Shown here piece by piece: positions 22,224 to 36,493 of a stretch of 64,000 bases of DNA. The notes under the pieces are model-generated. The model made no database searches. It saw only the letters and a list, made by a program, of their open reading frames with translations, and was not told the origin of the DNA. The first letter of the stretch is position 1, and every line of letters begins with the position of its first letter. Position numbers and translations under genes: made by a program. The stretch comes from Pseudocitrobacter vendiensis (GTDB lineage Bacteria > Pseudomonadota > Gammaproteobacteria > Enterobacterales > Enterobacteriaceae). The stretch is taken from positions 62,001 to 126,000 of the forward strand of contig NZ_CALSBS010000014.1 in assembly GCF_943590815.1 (NCBI RefSeq), given 5' to 3'.

Positions 22224-22517
22224 ATGAATCTGAGTACTAAACAAAAACAGCACCTGAAAGGTCTGGCACATCCGCTCAAGCCGGTAGTTATGCTTGGCAA
22301 TAATGGTTTGACCGAAGGGGTACTGGCCGAGATTGAACAAGCGTTAGAGCACCATGAACTCATCAAGGTGAAAGTCGCGTCTGAAGATCGCGAGACCAAA
22401 ACCTTGATCGTGGACGCTATCGTGCGCGAAACCGGCGCCTGTAACGTACAGGTCATCGGTAAAATGCTGGTGCTTTATCGCCCGAGTAAAGAACGTAAAA
22501 TCTCGCTGCCACGTTAA
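22224..22517 (+). CDS. yhbY: CRM-domain ribosome assembly protein YhbY
   Basis: 97-residue RNA-binding protein of the CRM (YhbY) family that associates with pre-50S particles. The start MNLSTKQKQHLKGLAHPLKP matches E. coli; the longer frame upstream runs through the promoter. The GxxG-type loop is LGNNGLTEGV. It diverges from rlmE and shares a bidirectional terminator with greA. Confidence 0.97.
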   Translation: MNLSTKQKQHLKGLAHPLKPVVMLGNNGLTEGVLAEIEQALEHHELIKVKVASEDRETKTLIVDAIVRETGACNVQVIGKMLVLYRPSKERKISLPR

Positions 22518-22604
22518 GAATATCCTAAATTTGCACACAACAGTGTGTAAAACGAGGGTTTTCCTTCTCGAGGGCTAGCAACATGCCACGCTCTTCAGCT
22601 TGAT

Positions 22605-22630
22605 AAAAGGCCGCTATGCGGCCTTTTTCT
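22605..22630. terminator. Bidirectional terminator between yhbY and greA
   Basis: AAAGGCCGC-TAT-GCGGCCTTT with A-run before and T-run after. It serves the convergent genes yhbY and greA. Confidence 0.88.
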
Positions 22631-22670
22631 TATCTTTACAATGCATCAACATCTCTGCGTTGGGCAACCG

Positions 22671-23147
22671 TTAAAGATATTCAACCTTAATGATTTCGTA
22701 CTCGACTTCGCCACCTGGCGTGCGAATGGTTACGACATCATCCTGCTCTTTGCCGACCAGACCACGCGCGATCGGTGAGTTCACAGAAATCAGATTCTGC
22801 TTAAAATCCGCCTCATCATCACCCACGATACGGTAGGTTTGTTCTTCATCAGTATCGAGGTTAAGGACAGTGACAGTTGAGCCAAAAATCACGCGGCCAT
22901 TGTTAGGCATTTTGGTGATATCGATAACCTGCGCGTTAGACAGCTTGGCTTCGATATCTTTAATACGGCCTTCGCAGAAGCCCTGCTGCTCACGGGCAGC
23001 ATGGTATTCAGCGTTCTCTTTCAGATCGCCGTGCTCACGTGCTTCCGCAATGGCTGCAATGATTTCAGGACGGCGAACAGATTTCAGAAAATCGAGTTCT
23101 TCACGCAGTTTTTCTGCGCCACGAAGGGTCATCGGAATAGCTTGCAT
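22671..23147 (-). CDS. greA: Transcription elongation factor GreA
   Basis: Rescues backtracked RNA polymerase by stimulating cleavage of the nascent RNA. It has 158 residues, as in E. coli: an N-terminal coiled coil (about 1-75, with the acidic tip around [20 protein letters not shown]) and a globular FKBP-like C-terminal domain. The 5' leader carries a GraL-like terminator and tandem promoters, so much of the transcription probably stops before the gene. Confidence 0.98.
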   Translation of the reverse strand: MQAIPMTLRGAEKLREELDFLKSVRRPEIIAAIAEAREHGDLKENAEYHAAREQQGFCEGRIKDIEAKLSNAQVIDITKMPNNGRVIFGSTVTVLNLDTDEEQTYRIVGDDEADFKQNLISVNSPIARGLVGKEQDDVVTIRTPGGEVEYEIIKVEYL

Positions 23148-23239
23148 TTGTTATACCTCTTGAACATTCCTGTTGGGAGCAGTTCACCCCGCTCCAGCTC
23201 TCAGCCCGCCTGACAACGCCACGCGGCCAGGCCAGAAGC

Positions 23240-23283
23240 AAAAGAAAACCGACCCGGGTACAAAGTCCCAGGTCAGCAGCAAT
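23240..23283 (-). ncRNA. graL: GraL-like leader RNA of greA
   Basis: The minus strand forms GACCTGGGA-CTTTG-TACCCGGGTC followed by GGTTTTCTTTT, a classic terminator about 90 bases before the greA ATG. A start near 23283, set by the sigma-E-like -10 at 23290, gives an RNA of about 44 bases. E. coli makes the GraL RNAs by exactly such early termination in the greA leader. The hairpin is directly visible; the RNA ends are inferred. Confidence 0.75.
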
Positions 23284-23289
23284 TTCTCA

Positions 23290-23328
23290 TTTGATAAGTA
23301 TTTTACCCTGAAGTTCACTATGGGTCAT
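23290..23328 (-). promoter_or_regulatory. Tandem greA promoters (sigma-70 and sigma-E-like)
   Basis: A sigma-70 pair ATGACC, 17 bases, TAAAAT occupies 23300-23328. Interleaved with it is TGAACTT, 16 bases, TCAAA (23290-23317), which fits the sigma-E consensus GGAACTT/TCAAA. E. coli greA is known to have both promoter types. Confidence 0.6.
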
Positions 23329-23393
23329 CGTTTACTTTACAGGGCTTTGCGCCGTAGTATGTCGGCTTGTTTCCAGGTTGTTAGCGCGGGATT

Positions 23394-24827
23394 ATGCGAT
23401 TTTCCAGATTTATCATTGGATTGACCACCACGATAGCGTTTAGCGTCCAGGCCGCGAATGTTGAAGAGTACACCAGTCAACTTCCTGCAGGGGCCAATCT
23501 TGCTTTTATGGTGCAAAAAGTGGGCGCAGCAGCGCCAGAGATCGACTACCACAGCCAACAGATGGCGCTGCCTGCCAGTACGCAGAAAGTGATCACTGCG
23601 CTTGCGGCGTTGCTTCAGCTTGGCCCTGACTTTCGCTTTACCACCACTCTTGAGAGCAAAGGCAGCATCGATGATGGTACGCTGAAAGGCGACCTGGTGG
23701 CGCGATTTGGCGGCGATCCGACGTTAAAACGTCAGGATATTCGCAATATGGTCGCTAACCTGAAAAAAGCAGGTGTGCAGAAAATTGAAGGTAATGTGCT
23801 CATTGATACCTCAATTTTCGCCAGTCACGATAAAGCTCCTGGCTGGCCGTGGAACGACATGACCCAGTGCTTCAGCGCCCCGCCTGCTGCGGCGATTGTC
23901 GATCGCAACTGCTTCTCAATTTCTCTCTATAGTGCGCAAAAAGCGGATGATTTAGCGTTTATTCGCGTTGCGTCTTATTATCCGGTGACCATGTTCAGCC
24001 AGGTACGTACGCTGGCGAAAGGCTCCCCTGACGCGCAATACTGTGAACTGGACGTGGTGCCAGGCGATCTTAACCGCTACACCCTGACCGGCTGTCTGCC
24101 GCAGCGTTCCGAGCCGCTTCCACTGGCTTTCGCGATCCAGGACGGCGCCAGCTACGCCGGTGCGATCATTAAAGATGAACTGAAGCAGGCTGGCATTACC
24201 TACAGCGGCACGCTGCTGCGCCAGACCCTGGTTAATGAGCCGGGAACCGTGATCGCCACGAAGCAGTCCGCGCCGCTGCACGATCTGCTGCGAATTATGC
24301 TGAAAAAATCGGACAACATGATCGCCGATACCGTCTTCCGTATGATCGGCCACGCACGTTTTAACGTGCCGGGCACCTGGCGTGCGGGTTCCGATGCGGT
24401 ACGCCAGATCCTGCGCCAGCAGGCGGGCGTTGATTTGGGCAATACGATTATCGCCGATGGTTCCGGGCTTTCACGGCATAACCTGATCGCCCCTGCGACG
24501 ATGATGCAGGTGCTGCAATATATCGCTCAGCATGATAATGAGCTGAACTACATCTCTATGCTGCCGCTCGCCGGGCATGATGGTTCTTTGCAATACCGCG
24601 CAGGTCTGCATCAGGCGGGGGTAGATGGCAAAGTCTCCGCGAAAACGGGTTCGTTGCAGGGCGTGTATAACCTGGCCGGATTTATCACCACCGCCAGCGG
24701 TCAACGAATGGCATTCGTGCAGTATCTCTCGGGCTATGCGGTTTCACCGGCGGATCAACGTAACCGCCGAATTCCGTTGGTGCGGTTTGAGAGCCGGTTG
24801 TATAAGGACATTTATCAGAATAACTGA
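23394..24827 (+). CDS. dacB: D-alanyl-D-alanine carboxypeptidase/endopeptidase PBP4
   Basis: Periplasmic class C penicillin-binding protein that trims and cleaves peptide cross-links. It has 477 residues, as in E. coli, with a 20-residue signal peptide ending SVQA. Catalytic motifs are S62-x-x-K65 (PASTQKV), SDN (KKSDNM, about 306) and KTG (SAKTGS, about 417). It diverges from greA and converges on obgE across a shared terminator. DacB status matters for AmpC induction in species that carry ampR/ampC; no lesion is seen here. Confidence 0.98.
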   Translation: MRFSRFIIGLTTTIAFSVQAANVEEYTSQLPAGANLAFMVQKVGAAAPEIDYHSQQMALPASTQKVITALAALLQLGPDFRFTTTLESKGSIDDGTLKGDLVARFGGDPTLKRQDIRNMVANLKKAGVQKIEGNVLIDTSIFASHDKAPGWPWNDMTQCFSAPPAAAIVDRNCFSISLYSAQKADDLAFIRVASYYPVTMFSQVRTLAKGSPDAQYCELDVVPGDLNRYTLTGCLPQRSEPLPLAFAIQDGASYAGAIIKDELKQAGITYSGTLLRQTLVNEPGTVIATKQSAPLHDLLRIMLKKSDNMIADTVFRMIGHARFNVPGTWRAGSDAVRQILRQQAGVDLGNTIIADGSGLSRHNLIAPATMMQVLQYIAQHDNELNYISMLPLAGHDGSLQYRAGLHQAGVDGKVSAKTGSLQGVYNLAGFITTASGQRMAFVQYLSGYAVSPADQRNRRIPLVRFESRLYKDIYQNN

Positions 24828-24831
24828 GCAT

Positions 24832-24860
24832 AAAAAACCCGGCCATCAGGCCGGGTTTTT
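24832..24860. terminator. Bidirectional terminator between dacB and obgE
   Basis: AAAACCCGGCC-ATCA-GGCCGGGTTTTT, a perfect stem with A-run and T-run, four bases after the dacB stop codon and four before the obgE stop. Confidence 0.93.
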
Positions 24861-24864
24861 AAGT

Positions 24865-26058
<1,194 letters not shown>

Positions 26059-27024
26059 TCATTCGCCTGAGCGGGGGACAACTACAACCGCCTCACGCTT
26101 ACGCCACCGTCCCCAAAGACGGTGACCAATGGCGGAATACATTGCGCCCGCAACCACGACAAACGCACCGAGATAACCGATAAGGTTTAACATCGGTCTG
26201 GCGAAGAAATCGGGCCAGGCCATTGATAATAAATCTGAAAACAACAGTGTAAACAGTGGGGTCAGCGTCACAATCGCGCTCACCTGCGCAGCCTGCCAGC
26301 GAGCCATGGCTTCCGCCAGTGCGCCATAGCCAACCAGCGTGTTCAGCCCACAAAAAATCAGGCAGACCAGTTGCCAGTCACTGAGCTGATGGATAACCGC
26401 CGGCTTTGCCAATGGCAGCAGCGCAATAGTACATAAAGTGTACAGTAAAAACAGGATCTGTTGTGACGCCAGCCGCCGCAATAACACCTTTTGCGCGACG
26501 CCATAGCTCACCCAGACCATCGCCGCCCCGACACCGAAGATAACGCCCCAAGTGTAGTCGGTCAGGCGCGTGAAAATCTCAATCAAACTGGTGTTGAAGA
26601 ACATCACCAGCCCGCAGACCAGCATGATGGCGCCAACAATCTGCGTACCGCGCATTTTCTCTTTGAGGATAAATACGCTGGCAACCATCATCCCGACGGG
26701 AGAGAGCTGCCCAATGACCTGCGAAGCGGTTGGACTGACATATTGCAGCGAGGAGCTGAAGAGAACAAAGTTCCCAAACAGACCGCCTGTGGCAATCGCC
26801 AGCAGAACCAGCCAACGCGGGTTACGGAAAATTCGCAGCGGCGGCAGCTTGCGCTTCACCGTCAGAATGAGGCCAAGGCCGACACTGGCCATCAAAAAGC
26901 GATAGAAGACAACGGTAGGCGGTTCCATGACCTCCAGTACCTGCTTCATTGCAATCGGCAAAGCACCCCAACATATCGCCGTGGTGAGTGCCAAAAGAAT
27001 ACCAATACCTGCCTGCTGCTTCAT
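26059..27024 (-). CDS. yhbE: DMT-superfamily transporter YhbE
   Basis: Inner-membrane protein of the EamA drug/metabolite transporter family. It has 321 residues from MKQQAGIGIL, as in E. coli, with two EamA repeats and about ten membrane segments (first ILLALTTAICWGALPIAM). The substrate is unknown. The start is chosen over a GTG-like extension eight codons upstream. It lies between rpmA and obgE, and the rpmA terminator just upstream implies reduced expression. Confidence 0.95.
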   Translation of the reverse strand: MKQQAGIGILLALTTAICWGALPIAMKQVLEVMEPPTVVFYRFLMASVGLGLILTVKRKLPPLRIFRNPRWLVLLAIATGGLFGNFVLFSSSLQYVSPTASQVIGQLSPVGMMVASVFILKEKMRGTQIVGAIMLVCGLVMFFNTSLIEIFTRLTDYTWGVIFGVGAAMVWVSYGVAQKVLLRRLASQQILFLLYTLCTIALLPLAKPAVIHQLSDWQLVCLIFCGLNTLVGYGALAEAMARWQAAQVSAIVTLTPLFTLLFSDLLSMAWPDFFARPMLNLIGYLGAFVVVAGAMYSAIGHRLWGRWRKREAVVVVPRSGE

Positions 27025-27071
27025 ACCGGATTCCCTGCCTGAGACCACTGTGATTTTCCGGGCGTCGAATG

Positions 27072-27103
27072 TAAAAAGCCCCGCAACGAGTTGCGGGGCT
27101 TTA
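27072..27103 (-). terminator. Terminator after rpmA
   Basis: The minus strand forms AGCCCCGCAA-ctc-TTGCGGGGCT followed by five T. It probably attenuates transcription from the ribosomal genes into yhbE-obgE. Confidence 0.9.
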
Positions 27104-27127
27104 ATCCGTTACCGGACCACGAAAACC

Positions 27128-27385
<258 letters not shown>

Positions 27386-27404
27386 TTAAATCTCTCCTCA
27401 GGTC

Positions 27405-27752
<348 letters not shown>

Positions 27753-27788
27753 TCAGAGTGCGCTATAAATATTCACAATAGGGCGCGA

Positions 27789-27817
27789 ATATTACGCAAA
27801 ACGCGAGCCTTTGACAA
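27789..27817 (-). promoter_or_regulatory. rplU-rpmA operon promoter
   Basis: The minus strand reads TTGTCA, 17 bases, TAATAT. It is followed by GCGCCC, a GC-rich discriminator expected for a stringently controlled ribosomal promoter. Confidence 0.82.
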
Positions 27818-27974
27818 GTGCTACCATCAATACACGCAGAAAAAAAACACAACTTTCACGGTAACGTTTATCTGAGCCGTTTTTTCAGTACAATCAGTGC
27901 TACAACTCTAACGTAAAACCTTCATTATCCCGTACGGATAAGTGGTAAACAGGACATTAAGCCCGGCTTTTGCG

Positions 27975-28946
27975 ATGAATCTACAACAAATCAATGAGTT
28001 AACCGCGCAGGATATGGCGGGTGTCAATGCAACGATTCTTGAACAGCTCAACTCAGATGTTCAGCTCATCAATCAGTTGGGTTATTACATCGTCAGTGGA
28101 GGCGGAAAACGCATTCGCCCTATGATCGCCGTACTGGCCGCTCGCGCGGTCGGCTACGAGGGAAATGCCCATGTCACCATCGCTGCGCTGATTGAGTTTA
28201 TCCACACCGCCACGCTGCTGCACGACGATGTGGTGGATGAATCCGACATGCGCCGCGGGAAAGCGACCGCGAATGCCGCCTTTGGGAATGCGGCAAGCGT
28301 CCTGGTCGGCGATTTCATCTACACCCGTGCGTTCCAGATGATGACCAGTCTCGGCTCGCTGAAGGTGCTGGAAGTGATGTCGGAAGCGGTGAACGTGATT
28401 GCTGAAGGCGAAGTGCTGCAGTTGATGAACGTCAACGACCCGGACATCACCGAAGAAAACTACATGCGCGTGATTTACAGTAAAACCGCGCGCCTGTTTG
28501 AAGCGGCATCCCAGTGTTCCGGCCTGCTTGCAGGCTGTACGCCAGAGCAGGAAAAAGGTTTGCAGGATTATGGGCGCTATCTCGGTACTGCTTTCCAGTT
28601 GATTGATGATTTACTGGATTACAGCGCCGATGGCGAGACGCTCGGTAAAAACGTGGGTGATGACCTCAACGAGGGCAAGCCGACCCTGCCGCTGCTGCAC
28701 GCTATGCGTAACGGTACCCCGGAACAAGCGCTGCTGATTCGCGGTGCGATTGAGCAGGGTAACGGGCGTCATCTGCTGGAGCCGGTTCTGGAAGCCATGG
28801 CGGCCTGTGGCTCGCTGGAGTGGACGCGTCAGCGCGCCGAAGAAGAAGCGGATAAAGCTATTGCCGCCCTCTCACCGCTGCCTGATTCTCAATGGCGCGA
28901 TGCGCTTATCGCCCTCGCCCACATCGCTGTTCAACGCGACCATTAA
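27975..28946 (+). CDS. ispB: Octaprenyl diphosphate synthase
   Basis: Elongates farnesyl diphosphate to the C40 side chain of ubiquinone and menaquinone. It has 323 residues from MNLQQINELT, as in E. coli. The two Asp-rich motifs are DDVVD (84-88) and DDLLD (211-215). Eleven extra in-frame codons upstream are judged untranslated. It diverges from rplU. The -10-like TACAAT near 27891 has no clear -35. Confidence 0.97.
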   Translation: MNLQQINELTAQDMAGVNATILEQLNSDVQLINQLGYYIVSGGGKRIRPMIAVLAARAVGYEGNAHVTIAALIEFIHTATLLHDDVVDESDMRRGKATANAAFGNAASVLVGDFIYTRAFQMMTSLGSLKVLEVMSEAVNVIAEGEVLQLMNVNDPDITEENYMRVIYSKTARLFEAASQCSGLLAGCTPEQEKGLQDYGRYLGTAFQLIDDLLDYSADGETLGKNVGDDLNEGKPTLPLLHAMRNGTPEQALLIRGAIEQGNGRHLLEPVLEAMAACGSLEWTRQRAEEEADKAIAALSPLPDSQWRDALIALAHIAVQRDH

Positions 28947-28956
28947 TCCTGTCTGT

Positions 28957-28985
28957 CTCTCCCGCGCACATAGCGGGAGAGTTCC
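28957..28985 (+). terminator. Hairpin after ispB, possible terminator
   Basis: CTCTCCCGC-GCACATA-GCGGGAGAG followed only by TTCC. The stem is strong but the T-run is poor, so it may protect the 3' end rather than terminate. Confidence 0.45.
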
Positions 28986-29151
28986 AGTAAAATCCAAAAA
29001 ATGATTATTCATGCCTGATAGCGTCGAAAATTTGATGTTTTCTGAATTTAGCCTCAACTTACATGAACTTTTTAGAGCTTACCAACAGGAAGCGCTATAG
29101 TACTCCCGTGCTGTTTTCACGAACAATTTAGCTTCTGAACAGGGAGATAAC

Positions 29152-29421
29152 ATGGATAAGTTTATTGACTGGCACCCTGCGGATATCATCGCGGGTCTGC
29201 GCAAAAAAGGCACAACAATGGCGGCGGAATCCCGTAAGAATGGCCTGAGTTCCTCTACGCTTGCCAACGTTCTGTCGCGCCCGTGGCCGAAAGGTGAGCT
29301 GATTATCGCCAAAGCGCTGGGTACTGAGCCGTGGGTTATCTGGCCGTCACGCTATCACGACCCTATCACGCATCAGTTTATTGATAAGACGCAGTCGATG
29401 CGTCAGACGAAAAAGAAATAA
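29152..29421 (+). CDS. sfsB: Ner-like DNA-binding protein SfsB
   Basis: 89-residue protein (E. coli SfsB/Nlp 92) resembling the Mu/D108 Ner repressors. The helix-turn-helix spans about 10-50 (IIAGLRKKGTTMAAESRKNG, then SSSTLANVLSRPWPKGE). E. coli SfsB has been linked to maltose-gene regulation, but its targets are poorly known. It lies between ispB and convergent murA, with GGGAG as ribosome-binding site. It may be a domesticated phage regulator. Confidence 0.93.
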   Translation: MDKFIDWHPADIIAGLRKKGTTMAAESRKNGLSSSTLANVLSRPWPKGELIIAKALGTEPWVIWPSRYHDPITHQFIDKTQSMRQTKKK

Positions 29422-29432
29422 ACCTCAGAAAG

Positions 29433-29469
29433 CACAACGCCTCTCACGCTGCACGTAAGAGGCGTTGTG
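29433..29469. terminator. Long inverted repeat between sfsB and murA
   Basis: CACAACGCCTCT (29433-29444) pairs perfectly with AGAGGCGTTGTG (29458-29469). It lies between convergent genes; neither side has a clear T-run (GAGAAG on the plus side, CTTTCT on the minus side). It probably marks both 3' ends. Confidence 0.55.
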
Positions 29470-29479
29470 AGAAGAACGA

Positions 29480-30760
<1,281 letters not shown>

Positions 30761-30804
30761 TCATACTCGCCATCGATTCACGCCTTTACAGGCGAATCCA
30801 TGGC

Positions 30805-31059
30805 TCAAAATCCGTTAAGTTTACGGTCGCGTGCCCACTCTTGCGGGGTATACGCTTTGATTGACAGGGCATGGATGCGGTTGTCCGCAATATACTCCAT
30901 CAGCGGGGCATAGATAGTCTGCTGCTTCTTGACCCGGCTCATGCCGTCAAACATCTCACCCACCGCGATAACCTGAAAGTGGCTGCCATCGCCCGAGACG
31001 ATCGCTTCCTGAAGGGAGAGTGCATTCATCAGCACGGTCTGAATTTCATGATTTTCCAT
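30805..31059 (-). CDS. ibaG: BolA-family protein IbaG
   Basis: 84-residue BolA-like protein (former YrbA) that pairs with monothiol glutaredoxin and is acid-induced in E. coli. The start [20 protein letters not shown] and the BolA core with [17 protein letters not shown] are clear. It lies between mlaB and murA, behind a terminator after mlaB, so it may have its own promoter. Confidence 0.95.
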   Translation of the reverse strand: MENHEIQTVLMNALSLQEAIVSGDGSHFQVIAVGEMFDGMSRVKKQQTIYAPLMEYIADNRIHALSIKAYTPQEWARDRKLNGF

Positions 31060-31131
31060 GGGTTCACATTTTTATCTGATAGAGAAAACAGCCCAACATC
31101 TTAGAGGAAAGTGACGCAGGCTTAAACAATC

Positions 31132-31165
31132 AAAAAGCCCCATCGTGCAGATTGATGGGGCTTTG
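31132..31165 (-). terminator. mla operon terminator
   Basis: The minus strand forms AAAGCCCCATC, a nine-base loop, GATGGGGCTTTTT. It ends mlaFEDCB before ibaG-murA. Confidence 0.88.
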
Positions 31166-31198
31166 AGAGTAATCAGCAGCAATAACGCACTGAAAGTA

Positions 31199-31485
31199 TT
31201 ATGGGATCATATCTGCTGGCAGATTATACAACCCGGCGAGCGTGGCGACGTTTTCGCTCACACCTTTAACGCTGGCTGTATTTCCCTGACGGCGGATCAG
31301 CTCGATAAAGTGGATTAATAACGCGAGGCCAGCGGTATCGACGCGGCTTAGACCACTTAAATCAATCACCTGAGCGCCGCTCGTGGCTTCGGCTCTGGCG
31401 TCCCACAGGGGGACCAGTAGATCTTGATCCAGTTCACCGTGCAGCGACAGGATATCCCCGTCGCGCGTCCAGCTTAGCTGTTCCA

Positions 31486-31486
<1 letters not shown>
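31199..31486 (-). CDS. mlaB: Phospholipid transport STAS-domain protein MlaB
   Basis: Cytoplasmic STAS protein that stabilises the MlaF ATPase dimer. It has 95 residues (E. coli 97) with GELDQDLLVPLWDARAEA, IDLSGLSRVDTAGLALLIH and the usual C-terminal helix. Its first six residues differ from E. coli. The ATG overlaps the mlaC TAA by one base, so translation is coupled. Confidence 0.95.
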
Positions 31487-32124
<638 letters not shown>

Positions 32125-32139
32125 TTACGTCTCCTGAAA

Positions 32140-32694
32140 TTAATTCGTCGAGCCAGCAGCAGGCGCCGCAGCATCAGTATGTCCTTCGCCGGAGCTCTGC
32201 GCATCGCCTGAATTCTTATTGTCACTGCCTTTACTGTTGTAAAGGAACTGACCGATTAAATCTTCCAGCACCATGGCAGATTTGGTGTCCTGAATGGTAC
32301 CGCCATCTTTAAGGATAGACGTTCCCAGCTCCGGGTCCTCAAAACCAACGTTCAGGGCCAGATACTGTTCCCCCAGCAGCCCGGAGGTGCGAATCGCCAG
32401 CGAGCTGGTATCCGGGATATGGTTGTAACGCTCTTCGATATCCAGCGCTACACGCGGCAGATAGGTTTTTGGGTCGAGGGTGATGTCCGCGACGCGGCCA
32501 ATCACAACCCCACCAATACGCACCGGCGAACGCGCTTTCAGGCCGCCGATGTTATCGAAGGTGGCGTAAATGCGGTATGTCGGCTCCGTACGCAGCGAGG
32601 TAACATCCGCCGCTTTCAGGCAGATAAACAGCGCCGCCAGCATGGCAACCAGCAAAAAGATACCGACCCAGATTTCACTCTTTTTCGTTTGCAT
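32140..32694 (-). CDS. mlaD: Phospholipid transport MCE protein MlaD
   Basis: Inner-membrane-anchored periplasmic MCE protein that forms a hexameric ring below MlaE. It has 184 residues (E. coli 183): one membrane segment (about 8-28, IWVGIFLLVAMLAALFICL) and an MCE domain (about 39-116) with GLKARSPVRIGGVVIGRV. The Ser/Gly/Ala-rich C-terminus is poorly conserved. Confidence 0.97.
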   Translation of the reverse strand: MQTKKSEIWVGIFLLVAMLAALFICLKAADVTSLRTEPTYRIYATFDNIGGLKARSPVRIGGVVIGRVADITLDPKTYLPRVALDIEERYNHIPDTSSLAIRTSGLLGEQYLALNVGFEDPELGTSILKDGGTIQDTKSAMVLEDLIGQFLYNSKGSDNKNSGDAQSSGEGHTDAAAPAAGSTN

Positions 32695-32698
32695 TCAC

Positions 32699-34301
<1,603 letters not shown>

Positions 34302-34503
34302 ACGTTTCCCTTTACCAGGACCTTAACAGGGTGAGCATGGAATGATTCCCTGCCCTAAACCCGACATTCTTACAGAATCTGCTCTGCTTTGGTTAACGAA
34401 ATCTGGCATTTGTTTTACTTTTACAGCGCATAAAGTCAAAATTAAGAATTCGTTACGACCAGGCGTTACGGACTAGCGATTATACCTTAAGAAAGGACTT
34501 TGA

Positions 34504-35478
34504 ATGCTTTTAGCGACGGCTCTGTTCATAATTGGTTTACTTCTGGTGGTTTACAGCGCCGACCGTCTGGTTTACTCCGCATCAATACTGTGTCGCGCGG
34601 TAGGTATTCCGCCGCTGATTATTGGTCTGACAGTGGTCAGCGTCGGCACATCATTACCGGAAATTATTGTATCTTCCGCCGCCGCGCTGCACGGGCAGGT
34701 CGATCTAGCCATTGGCACCGCCATTGGTTCGAATATCATCAATATTTTATTAATCCTCGGACTTGCCGCCTTACTGCACCCTTTTACCGTGCATTCTGAT
34801 ATCCTGCGCCGCGAAATTCCCTTAATGTTAATCGTCAGCCTGCTGGCGGGCTATGTGTTGTATGATGGTGAATTATCACTGTTTGATGGCGTTTTTTTGC
34901 TCGCGCTGGCGGTGCTTTGGTTGCTGTTTACCGTTAAAATCGCCCGGCTGGCGGAACGTCAGGGAAACGATAGCCTGACCCGCGAACAGGTCGCGGAACT
35001 GCCTCGCGAAGGGTCGCTGCCGGTTGCGTTCCTGTGGCTCGGTATCGCATTGATTATTATGCCCATGGCGACGCGTATGGTTGTGGATAACGCCACCGTA
35101 CTGGCCAATTTCTTTGCCATGAGCGAGTTGACGATTGGCTTGACCGCCATTGCGCTGGGCACCAGTCTCCCAGAACTGGCAACGGCAATCGCGGGCGTGC
35201 GCAAAGGCGAAAATGACATTGCCATTGGTAATATTATCGGCTCCAACTTTTTTAATATCGCCATTGTTCTTGGAATACCGGCGCTGCTTGCGCCTGGCGC
35301 GTTTAACCCACTGGCCTTCACCCGCGATTACGGGGTGATGGTTATCGTGAGCGTGATTTTTGCGTTGCTGTGCTGGCGACGTCAACAAATTGGCCGCGTG
35401 GCGGGCGCGCTCTTAACCGGCGGGTTTATCGCATGGCTGGCGATGCTCTGGTGGGCGACGCCGCTCTTTGTAGAATGA
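34504..35478 (+). CDS. yrbG: Putative calcium/sodium:proton antiporter YrbG
   Basis: Inner-membrane protein of the CaCA (K+-dependent Na+/Ca2+ exchanger-like) family. It has 324 residues (E. coli 325), two inverted repeats each with the alpha-repeat GTSLPE (VSVGTSLPEI and ALGTSLPELA), and about ten membrane helices. Physiological role is uncertain. It leads the plus-strand run into kdsD with a 14-base gap. Confidence 0.96.
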   Translation: MLLATALFIIGLLLVVYSADRLVYSASILCRAVGIPPLIIGLTVVSVGTSLPEIIVSSAAALHGQVDLAIGTAIGSNIINILLILGLAALLHPFTVHSDILRREIPLMLIVSLLAGYVLYDGELSLFDGVFLLALAVLWLLFTVKIARLAERQGNDSLTREQVAELPREGSLPVAFLWLGIALIIMPMATRMVVDNATVLANFFAMSELTIGLTAIALGTSLPELATAIAGVRKGENDIAIGNIIGSNFFNIAIVLGIPALLAPGAFNPLAFTRDYGVMVIVSVIFALLCWRRQQIGRVAGALLTGGFIAWLAMLWWATPLFVE

Positions 35479-35492
35479 ATCGGGATAACATT

Positions 35493-36479
35493 ATGTCGCA
35501 AATCGATTTGCAACCGGGTTTTGACTTCCAGAAAGCCGGGAAAGAGGTGCTGGAGATTGAACGCGAGGGTCTGGCCCAGCTCGATCAATACATCAACGAC
35601 GACTTCAGCCGCGCCTGTGAGAAAATCTTCTATTGCAGCGGTAAAGTCGTGGTAATGGGCATGGGAAAATCCGGGCATATTGGCCGCAAAATGGCTGCGA
35701 CATTTGCCAGCACCGGCACCTCCGCGTTCTTCGTGCATCCGGGCGAAGCCGCACACGGCGATTTGGGCATGGTGACGCCGCACGATATCGTCATCGCCTT
35801 GTCTAACTCTGGTGAATCAAACGAAATTCTGGCGTTGATCCCGGTTCTGAAACGTTTGCAGGTGCCGCTGATTTGCATGACCAGCCGCCCGGAAAGCAGT
35901 ATGGGCCGCGCGGCGGATATCCATCTGTGCGTGAAAGTGCCGAAAGAAGCCTGCCCGTTAGGTCTGGCGCCGACTTCCAGCACTACCGCGGCGCTGGTGA
36001 TGGGTGATGCGCTGGCGGTTGCGCTGCTAAAAGCGCGCGGTTTCACTGCCGAAGATTTTGCGCTTTCTCACCCCGGTGGCGCACTCGGTCGTAAGCTGTT
36101 GCTGCGCGTAAACGACATTATGCACACCGGCGACGACATTCCGCGCGTCAACAAAGAAGCCTCTTTGCGTGATGCGCTGCTGGAAATTACCCGCAAAAAC
36201 CTCGGCATGACGGTAATTTGCGATGAAAACATGAAGATCGACGGTATCTTTACCGATGGTGACCTGCGCCGCATCTTTGATAATGGCGCCGATTTACGTA
36301 GCCTGAGCATCGCCGATGTCATGACCCCAGGCGGCATTCGTATCCGTCCGGGTACGCTGGCCGTTGACGCGTTAAACCTGATGCAATCACGCCACGTCAC
36401 CTGCGTGCTGGTTGCTGAGGGCGATCACCTGCTGGGCGTCATCCATATGCATGATTTACTGCGCGCAGGCGTAGTGTAA
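35493..36479 (+). CDS. kdsD: Arabinose-5-phosphate isomerase KdsD
   Basis: Interconverts ribulose-5-phosphate and arabinose-5-phosphate, the first step to Kdo for LPS. It has 328 residues from MSQIDLQPGFDF, as in E. coli; the long upstream extension overlaps yrbG and is rejected. A SIS domain (GMGKSGHIGRKMAATFASTG, NSGESNEI, LAPTSSTTA) is followed by two CBS domains (about 205-328). Confidence 0.98.
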   Translation: MSQIDLQPGFDFQKAGKEVLEIEREGLAQLDQYINDDFSRACEKIFYCSGKVVVMGMGKSGHIGRKMAATFASTGTSAFFVHPGEAAHGDLGMVTPHDIVIALSNSGESNEILALIPVLKRLQVPLICMTSRPESSMGRAADIHLCVKVPKEACPLGLAPTSSTTAALVMGDALAVALLKARGFTAEDFALSHPGGALGRKLLLRVNDIMHTGDDIPRVNKEASLRDALLEITRKNLGMTVICDENMKIDGIFTDGDLRRIFDNGADLRSLSIADVMTPGGIRIRPGTLAVDALNLMQSRHVTCVLVAEGDHLLGVIHMHDLLRAGVV

Positions 36480-36493
36480 AAGGATTAAAAACA

